A DNA stretch of 64,000 nucleotides from Bacillota bacterium (GTDB lineage: Bacteria > Bacillota > Clostridia > Christensenellales > CAG-138). Positions 58,594 to 64,000 of the stretch are shown in pieces. Position 1 is the stretch's first letter, and each line of letters begins with the position of its first letter. Both the position numbers and the translations under genes were made by a program. The notes under the pieces are model-generated. The model was given only the letters and a program-made list of their open reading frames with translations. It was not told where the DNA came from and did not search any database. The stretch is taken from positions 62,001 through 126,000 of the forward strand of contig JAEWCL010000014.1 in the NCBI GenBank assembly GCA_023390655.1, written 5' to 3'.

Positions 58594-59967
58594 ATGGCAA
58601 AGGATCCAAACAAAGCGGCAGTCCTGGGCTATTTGCCCGATGAAACTCCATCGATCGGCAAACTGATCATTTTTGCGTTCCAGCAGGTGCTCGTCATGTT
58701 CCCGGCGACCGTCACGGTGGCGCTGCTCACGGGGTTTCATGTTTCTACCACGATATTTGCAAGCGGCCTTGCCACCATCAGCTTTTTGCTGATTACACGC
58801 GGAAAAATCCCCCTGTACTATGGATCAAGCTTCTCCTATATCGCTGCGATTGTGAGTATCACAGGAGGCGTGGGCTTTGGGCAGCTTGCGCCGGATACGC
58901 TCATTTCGCAGGCCCAGTTTGGCATCATCTGTTCAGGTCTTGTTTCCATAGCGGCAGGCCTTATCGTGAACCGGTTCGGCATGGAAAAAATCGAAAAAGT
59001 GCTGCCGCCTACCATCACGGGGCCGATCGCCATGATCATAGGCCTCTCGCTTGCGTCAACGGCCATCACCCAGGCGTTTACGGACCCCGCCATCCCCGGC
59101 ATCATGCCCAACAGCGCAATCATCGTGGCGCTTGTTACGCTGCTTGCAACCATCCTGTTCTCCGTCTACCTCAAGGGCGTGCTGGGGCAGCTGCCGATCC
59201 TGTTCGGCATATTGGCAGGGTATCTTGTCGCCATTCCGTTTGGACTTGTGGACTTTTCCAAGGTCTGGACGGGGACTGTGGTTTCCGTACCGCACTTCAC
59301 GCTGCCCTCCGTCAATTGGCTTGCGGTGCTCGCCATTATGCCGATTGCGCTTGCAACCATTCCGGAATCTGCCGCGCATCTGTTCCAGCTTGATATCTAC
59401 GTCAACGACCTTGCAAAGAAGAAGGGCAAGGGCGTTTACAAGATCGCGGATAAGCTGGGGCTCAACCTGATCGGTGACGGTCTTGGCGATATCGTCTCCG
59501 CACTCTTTGGCGGCCCCGCGGGCACCAACTATGGAGAGAACATTTCCACTATGGCCATCACAAAGAACTTCTCCGCGAAGATGCTCGGGGTTGCAGCCGT
59601 TATTTCCATCGTGCTTTCGTTCCTCAGCCCGCTGTCCAACGCCGTCAACACCGTGCCCGCGGCCGTTATCAATGGCGCGTGCATCTTCCTGTTCGGCGTT
59701 ATTGCGGCACAGGGCGTGGCGATCATGATCAACCAGAACGTGGATATGTTTGACGGACGCAATCTGGCCGTCATTTCCGTCATATTCGTTGTTGGCCTTG
59801 GCGGGCACTATGGCTTTGAAGGCGGCATGATCCCCATGTTCGGCGCAAAGCTGCCGGCCATCGCATCCGCTGCGGTCGCGGGCATTCTACTGAACCTCCT
59901 GCTTTCGATTGGGCTTGAAAAGAACAAGAAGCAGGAAAAACAGGCGGAGGAGTCCGCACAGATGTAA
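58594..59967 (+). CDS. NCS2-family nucleobase permease (UraA-like)
   Basis: A 457-residue transporter with about 14 spans. The key motif GGPAGTNYGENISTMAITK near residue 310 resembles UraA-type uracil permeases (TYGENIG) rather than xanthine/urate carriers. PESAAHLFQLDIYV contains the conserved acidic region. It imports a nucleobase or similar ring by proton symport. The ATG at 58594 follows AGAGGTG; the frame from 58555 has no site. It closes the heterocycle operon. Confidence 0.88.
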   Translation: MAKDPNKAAVLGYLPDETPSIGKLIIFAFQQVLVMFPATVTVALLTGFHVSTTIFASGLATISFLLITRGKIPLYYGSSFSYIAAIVSITGGVGFGQLAPDTLISQAQFGIICSGLVSIAAGLIVNRFGMEKIEKVLPPTITGPIAMIIGLSLASTAITQAFTDPAIPGIMPNSAIIVALVTLLATILFSVYLKGVLGQLPILFGILAGYLVAIPFGLVDFSKVWTGTVVSVPHFTLPSVNWLAVLAIMPIALATIPESAAHLFQLDIYVNDLAKKKGKGVYKIADKLGLNLIGDGLGDIVSALFGGPAGTNYGENISTMAITKNFSAKMLGVAAVISIVLSFLSPLSNAVNTVPAAVINGACIFLFGVIAAQGVAIMINQNVDMFDGRNLAVISVIFVVGLGGHYGFEGGMIPMFGAKLPAIASAAVAGILLNLLLSIGLEKNKKQEKQAEESAQM

Positions 59968-60034
59968 TGGATCCGATCGATTACCTGCCGCAATAGAGTC
60001 TATGGGCCGGCAGGCGGAGTTGGAGGATGTAGCG

Positions 60035-60070
60035 CTGCCGCGCAGGGAAACCCTGCGCGGCAGTGTTTGT
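60035..60070 (+). terminator. Terminator after the permease gene
   Basis: CTGCCGCGCAGGG, loop AAA, CCCTGCGCGGCAG (perfect 13-bp stem), followed by TGTTTGT. The rest of 59,968-60,250 shows no gene. Confidence 0.7.
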
Positions 60071-60253
60071 ATCTGCGGCATTTATGATCCGCCAAATTAT
60101 GTACTCTGGCTCCAATATTAAGAACACATTAGGGTGCACCATGCGAATAGATGGAAGACGAAATGGCGCTGGCGATTCCCCCGGCAGGCGCAGTTTTAAA
60201 GGCTTCCTGGCCGTGCAAAAACAACACGCGGTGCAAACCGCTACAGCAGCACA

Positions 60254-60277
60254 CAAGGCCGCCATATGGCGGCCTTG
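60254..60277. terminator. Palindromic terminator-like hairpin between convergent genes
   Basis: CAAGGCCGCCATATGGCGGCCTTG-type perfect 24-bp palindrome (middle CATATG). TTGTTGTTG follows on the + strand. It lies 20 bp beyond the stop codon of the minus-strand surface protein. Confidence 0.65.
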
Positions 60278-60297
60278 TTGTTGTATTGCTGCGGCGT

Positions 60298-63200
60298 TTA
60301 CCGCAAGCGCTTCCTTCTGTTGGTTATGGCGTATGCCGCGCCCAAAGCGCTCAGCAGCAGGAGGACCATGCCGATTCCAACGCCAGTATCGCCTGTTTTG
60401 GGCGGCATGGCGGATAGCGGCACGAGATCGGTAATGACTGCAAAAGCTCCAAGGGCATTAACCTGCACCGTGACCGTCCCATGAACGACCTTGCCGGTAT
60501 ATTTGGTCACGCGGCCGGTCGCCTCGTTGTATTGTAGCACCGTGAGGGTTTCATCTTCATACGCTGCGCCTACCTGGAAGGAGACCTGCATGGGTCCGAA
60601 ATTCTTTCCGGAAAGGGAGAGTTGCTGCATGCTGACTACTGTATGGTTGAGTGCAGCTGCTGTCAGCGCGGCACCCGCCTTGCTTGAACGGGACAGATCT
60701 GCTGCCTGCAGCCTGGACCCGGAAGAGAAGCTTCCTTTGACTTCCACATTGCTGCCGCCCATCGGGATTCCGCCGCTGGGAGACAATGTCTTCCGTTCCG
60801 AACCGTTGCTGGAACTAGGCGTGGGTTGCGGGGGAGTAGGAGTGGGAGTAGGTTCAGGGGAAGTGCCTGTAATCTGAATCTCCGCACGGTTTCTTACGCG
60901 TAGCCGCGGGATAAAGGTACCCTCGCCGCTCGTATCCGCCGTGATGGACCCTAAGCCGATGGCCTCGACTTCATCGCCCTTTTTCAGGTTCTTAAGGCCC
61001 GTATCGTCCGGCGTGATATAGCCGTCGATGAATATGCGCGCGGTGCCGGTATCGTCGGTCACAAGTATGGTTTCCAGGATGCCGTTTGAGTAGGCAAGAT
61101 CGGAGACGGTACCGGCTACCTTCATCAGGTTCCCGGTATTGGAGGCACTCATGGCGCTTGCCGCCGTTACTGTGGCGGGAGCGAGGGGGGTGCCTTCGCC
61201 GACTTTTTCAATGCTGCCCTTGCTTACGTCGAGCTGCCGTTCCCCGTTATAGGAGCTCGTGACGCCTGTTACGCTTACCACATCGCCGATTTTGAAGTCG
61301 CCTGCCACCGGGAACACGTTGATGCCGCGGGTGCCGTCCTGTACATAGATGCAATCAAAGAAGGCGGTCTCCTTATTATGGGCGGAAGCGTTGGAGGTAA
61401 CCGTGCCGCGGACGGTGAAATCCTTTCCTTCGGGCGCGGCGTGCACATCGGCAATGCTGCTGATTTCAACGGGGTTTATACTCTTTACAATATTTTCAAG
61501 GATGGTGAAGTTGCTATATGCGGGTGTATCCCAGTTGTCCAGCTCCGCTTGAATTTCAAAGTTGCTCATGAAAGCAGAGCCGGCGACGATAACGGTAGAA
61601 GTCTTTCCGTTCCCATGTGCTACCGTTTCGGATGCGGCGACCATATACCTGCCGTTGTACTTGGGGGTGCCCGCACCGCCGATGCCATCCTTGTCGTCGT
61701 CGGCGGAGTAGCTGGTTTCATGCCCAAACACCATTGCGCTCACATGGGGGGGGAGGGTTGTGACGGGACTGTCGGTTGCGTTCACAGCGTGGACGGTGCT
61801 GCCGCCATAGTTGGAATACACCTGCTTATCCGAATCGACGCGGGCAAGGAAGGGATTCTCCATATTGTAGGTGTTCAAATACAGGCGCGGAGACTGGCCG
61901 CCGTTGTTCACATCGTCCTTGATTTCATCGTCGGTCAGGCGAAGCGAAGCGCCGATGGCCTTCAAAATGCTGTTTTGCTGCGCTGCCATGTGCTGATTTG
62001 CCGGCAGGGTATGGGGCGTATTGTCGGTATACTTCGTATAGCTTTCGTAGTAATCGCCCCAACCGGTGAGGATAAGAGTGTTGCCCTGCTCGGCAAACGC
62101 CTTTACAGCGGCAATCTCTTCCGTGTCGTAGCTCTTGTAACCCAGCTTGAAGTTGCTGCCGTCGCGGCGGGTGGGTGGGGTCAATACCAGCATTTTGTAC
62201 TTGGGATTTTGCGCGGCGGCAATGAGCGCCTCCTTGGTTTCAAGCTCTACAACGCGCACGCCGTAGTCCACCGCCATATTGGCGAAGTTACCCATGCTAT
62301 CCTTGTAATTGCCCCTTACATACTCGTTGTAGTGGCTCGCGTCGATGCCAACATACACAAGCTTTTCGCTTTCGCGCACATTAAGCTCAAGGCTCTGGCT
62401 GAATTCCAGATCTTTGTCGCCAACAGTAATGATGGCAAGAACCGTAACGGTAACGCGTCCCGCAACGGTAAACGTGTGCTCGAGGGAGTTCTCCAGCTGG
62501 CCCATGGAGGGAATCGCTGTCCCCGGCTGCTCCTCCTTGAGCACAACATCGCCCACCTTATAGGAAATGGACTTGAGCATGGCGGGGGAGGTTTCGTTGT
62601 TGAACAGCTTTGTGGTGAGCTTAACAGGTTCGCCAGTAACAGGCATCTTGGTGTCGGCCTCAAACGAGTTAATGCCGATGAGGGCGCCCGAGCCCACCCA
62701 CACAGGGGCGGTTACGGCAATGTTCTTATCCGCCTGCGTTACGCGCACATAGTAGTATCCGGCGGAAGCCGTCAGATCAAATTCCCAGTCAGCCGCGTTG
62801 GAACTAAAGTCCTTGGTTGCAGCGACGCGGCCGTTGTTTGTGATGATTTCTATCTTGGAAATCACATCGCTCGCGTCGGGATCATCCACATGAACGGCAA
62901 ACTTGAGCGGATCCGTGGGAACGGCAGCGATAACGCTTCCCATGATCTGGTCGTTGAGCGTATAGCTGATGTTGAGGTTTTTGTCCTCAGTGGTGTAGAC
63001 GGACATGTTCTTGAGACCCTCAAGCAGGCCAAGCTCTGAAAAATCATCCGTGATGATGACCGTGCGCGCGGTGTTTGCGTTGCCCCACTGTCCCTTGTGG
63101 TTGTCCTGGTTGTTGGTGGGCGCTACATGCCAGCCCTTGTCGAGCGCCTTTGTGTACTCGGCATAGCTGGGGAAATAACCGCCGGAGCCGATGGCCCCCT

Positions 63201-64000
63201 CACCGTTGCCCACTTCCACCGCGACCATCTTCATATCATACGCGGGCGTATAGTAGGCGAAATCGGTAAAGGTACCAAACGTTTTTCCTGGGTGGTTGAA
63301 CTGTGAAAGGTTTGCAAGTTCATCCGTGTTTTTAATGAGCGTTTCGTAATACAGCTTCATTCCGGCGTCGGCCGTTTTGTTGTTCAGCGCCGTGTTGTTG
63401 CGGCTGACCAGGCCGTTTGAGTTGAACGTGTTGATGTGGCCCGGTCCGCCTGACCACGTCATTTCAAAACCGGGGATCGCTACGACTGCACCCGCGTTTT
63501 CGGAGTTGAAAGCGCGCATATCGCCAGCGTACTTTTCCCACTTTGCGCGGCTTGCGGCTGTCATTTTGTTGATGTCGTTGAGCGCTTCTGCGGGGTTGGA
63601 GCTGCTGGTGCTGTCAAAATAGTTCGAGTGGTCTGTAAAGGCCACAAAGTCCACATTGTCCTGCGCAGGAATGTTTTTGATATAATTCAGGCCGTTCGCC
63701 AAGGTTCCCGAACCGTCGGAATATTCCGCGGTGTGGGAGTGGAGCTGCCCAAAATAAGTCGTGTACTTCGATTCGCCCACATAGAAGCTCCAGGTTTCGG
63801 TAATGCTGATGCCGCCCTGCTTTGTGACGGTTACGATGGCCGTATACTTGCCGTCTGAGAGTGGATTGGCGGGGGTGTAAGCGTATGTCGTTGTGCCGGG
63901 TTGCAGCGCCATCGCAGCATCTTTGATGATTTCCGTACCCTGCTCATTTTTTAATGTCAGCGTGACGGTGGGCGCATCGCCCGCATTTTCAAGCGTTACG
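60298..64000 (-). CDS. Cell-wall-anchored PHP-domain (CehA/McbA-type) protein, N-terminus missing
   Basis: At least 1,233 residues; the frame stays open to the right edge, so the signal peptide and start are outside. In order: an Ig-like end (KYTAIVTVTKQGG), a PHP metallohydrolase domain (YFGQLHSHTAEYSDGSG, VDFVAFTDHSNYF, HPGKTFG), Ig-like and interaction domains, a GATase-like segment (NTLILTGWGDYYES), an OB-fold nucleic-acid-binding-like repeat (GKDFTVRGTVTSNAS), a Pro/Thr linker, and a C-terminal sorting signal PKTGD, hydrophobic span and RRKRLR. PHP domains hydrolyse phosphoesters with a metal cluster. A role in extracellular nucleotide or DNA use is inference. Confidence 0.85.
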   Translation of the reverse strand, partial: VTLENAGDAPTVTLTLKNEQGTEIIKDAAMALQPGTTTYAYTPANPLSDGKYTAIVTVTKQGGISITETWSFYVGESKYTTYFGQLHSHTAEYSDGSGTLANGLNYIKNIPAQDNVDFVAFTDHSNYFDSTSSSNPAEALNDINKMTAASRAKWEKYAGDMRAFNSENAGAVVAIPGFEMTWSGGPGHINTFNSNGLVSRNNTALNNKTADAGMKLYYETLIKNTDELANLSQFNHPGKTFGTFTDFAYYTPAYDMKMVAVEVGNGEGAIGSGGYFPSYAEYTKALDKGWHVAPTNNQDNHKGQWGNANTARTVIITDDFSELGLLEGLKNMSVYTTEDKNLNISYTLNDQIMGSVIAAVPTDPLKFAVHVDDPDASDVISKIEIITNNGRVAATKDFSSNAADWEFDLTASAGYYYVRVTQADKNIAVTAPVWVGSGALIGINSFEADTKMPVTGEPVKLTTKLFNNETSPAMLKSISYKVGDVVLKEEQPGTAIPSMGQLENSLEHTFTVAGRVTVTVLAIITVGDKDLEFSQSLELNVRESEKLVYVGIDASHYNEYVRGNYKDSMGNFANMAVDYGVRVVELETKEALIAAAQNPKYKMLVLTPPTRRDGSNFKLGYKSYDTEEIAAVKAFAEQGNTLILTGWGDYYESYTKYTDNTPHTLPANQHMAAQQNSILKAIGASLRLTDDEIKDDVNNGGQSPRLYLNTYNMENPFLARVDSDKQVYSNYGGSTVHAVNATDSPVTTLPPHVSAMVFGHETSYSADDDKDGIGGAGTPKYNGRYMVAASETVAHGNGKTSTVIVAGSAFMSNFEIQAELDNWDTPAYSNFTILENIVKSINPVEISSIADVHAAPEGKDFTVRGTVTSNASAHNKETAFFDCIYVQDGTRGINVFPVAGDFKIGDVVSVTGVTSSYNGERQLDVSKGSIEKVGEGTPLAPATVTAASAMSASNTGNLMKVAGTVSDLAYSNGILETILVTDDTGTARIFIDGYITPDDTGLKNLKKGDEVEAIGLGSITADTSGEGTFIPRLRVRNRAEIQITGTSPEPTPTPTPPQPTPSSSNGSERKTLSPSGGIPMGGSNVEVKGSFSSGSRLQAADLSRSSKAGAALTAAALNHTVVSMQQLSLSGKNFGPMQVSFQVGAAYEDETLTVLQYNEATGRVTKYTGKVVHGTVTVQVNALGAFAVITDLVPLSAMPPKTGDTGVGIGMVLLLLSALGAAYAITNRRKRLR

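Noticed and set aside
1..64000. CRISPR arrays, tRNA or rRNA genes, origin of replication
   Set aside because: No spaced direct repeats, cloverleaf genes, rRNA sequence or DnaA-box cluster was recognised on reading.

Overview
The window looks like the chromosome of a Gram-positive, fermentative, Clostridia-like Firmicute. The signs are strong GGAGG-type ribosome binding sites, sigma-A promoters of the TTGACA-17-TATAAT kind, a sortase-anchored surface protein with a PKTGD tail, a PduL-type bacterial microcompartment (BMC), and a sodium-pump decarboxylase subunit. Most of the DNA is GC-rich. A central block of about 13 kb (10.7-23.9 kb) is clearly AT-rich. No rRNA, tRNA or CRISPR array was seen.

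1-10.1 kb: the end of a SorC-type sugar-responsive regulator, then a complete BMC gene set on the + strand. It has three hexamer shell proteins, three pentamer shell proteins and no trimeric shell protein. The enzymes are two deoxyribose-phosphate-aldolase homologues, a class II aldolase, a CoA-acylating aldehyde dehydrogenase, PduL, two short-chain dehydrogenases and a pentose-phosphate-epimerase-like enzyme, plus one unrecognised protein with a cargo peptide. Five proteins carry N-terminal encapsulation-type helices. The first aldolase ends in a ferredoxin-like four-cysteine motif. The likely chemistry is cleavage of a sugar phosphate inside the shell to an aldehyde, then oxidation to acyl-CoA and acyl-phosphate. 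Two promoters in the locus carry the same TGACA-NN-TGTCA dyad.

10.1-23.9 kb: a broken IS3-family transposase, then an AT-rich surface-glycan cluster. It contains RmlA/RmlB plus FdtA/FdtB-like enzymes for a dTDP-3-amino-sugar, five glycosyltransferases, a Wzm/Wzt-type ABC exporter, and an ATP-grasp/epimerase/HAD trio.

24.0-36.0 kb: a minus-strand sugar or polyol catabolic operon behind a LacI-type regulator. It encodes a lipoprotein binding protein, two permeases and a duplicated-ATPase subunit, zinc and GldA-type alcohol dehydrogenases, an FGGY kinase, an SMP-30-type lactonase and an aldo/keto reductase. A perfect LacI-type operator overlaps the start region of a consensus promoter.

36.2-46.5 kb: single genes and pairs. 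These are a phosphoglycolate-phosphatase-like HAD protein, a cysteine-peptidase-like protein, a rubrerythrin-VIT1 protein, a small XRE regulator facing a 53-residue protein, a nickel/cobalt CbiMN-like transporter facing HypB, an ammonium transporter fused to PII, sodium-pump gamma and beta subunits, and a class C beta-lactamase-fold protein. The ammonium transporter and the sodium-pump genes are preceded by two related RNA leaders that end in terminators.

46.5-60.0 kb: a CdaR/PucR-type regulator divergent from a likely N-heterocycle catabolic operon. It encodes a thiolase-fold protein lacking the catalytic cysteine with its DUF35 partner, FdrA, a YlbE-type protein, a cyclase-type metal hydrolase, a three-subunit molybdenum hydroxylase and a UraA-like permease. 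60.3-64 kb: the C-terminal part of a large cell-wall-anchored PHP-domain (CehA/McbA-type) protein that runs off the right edge.
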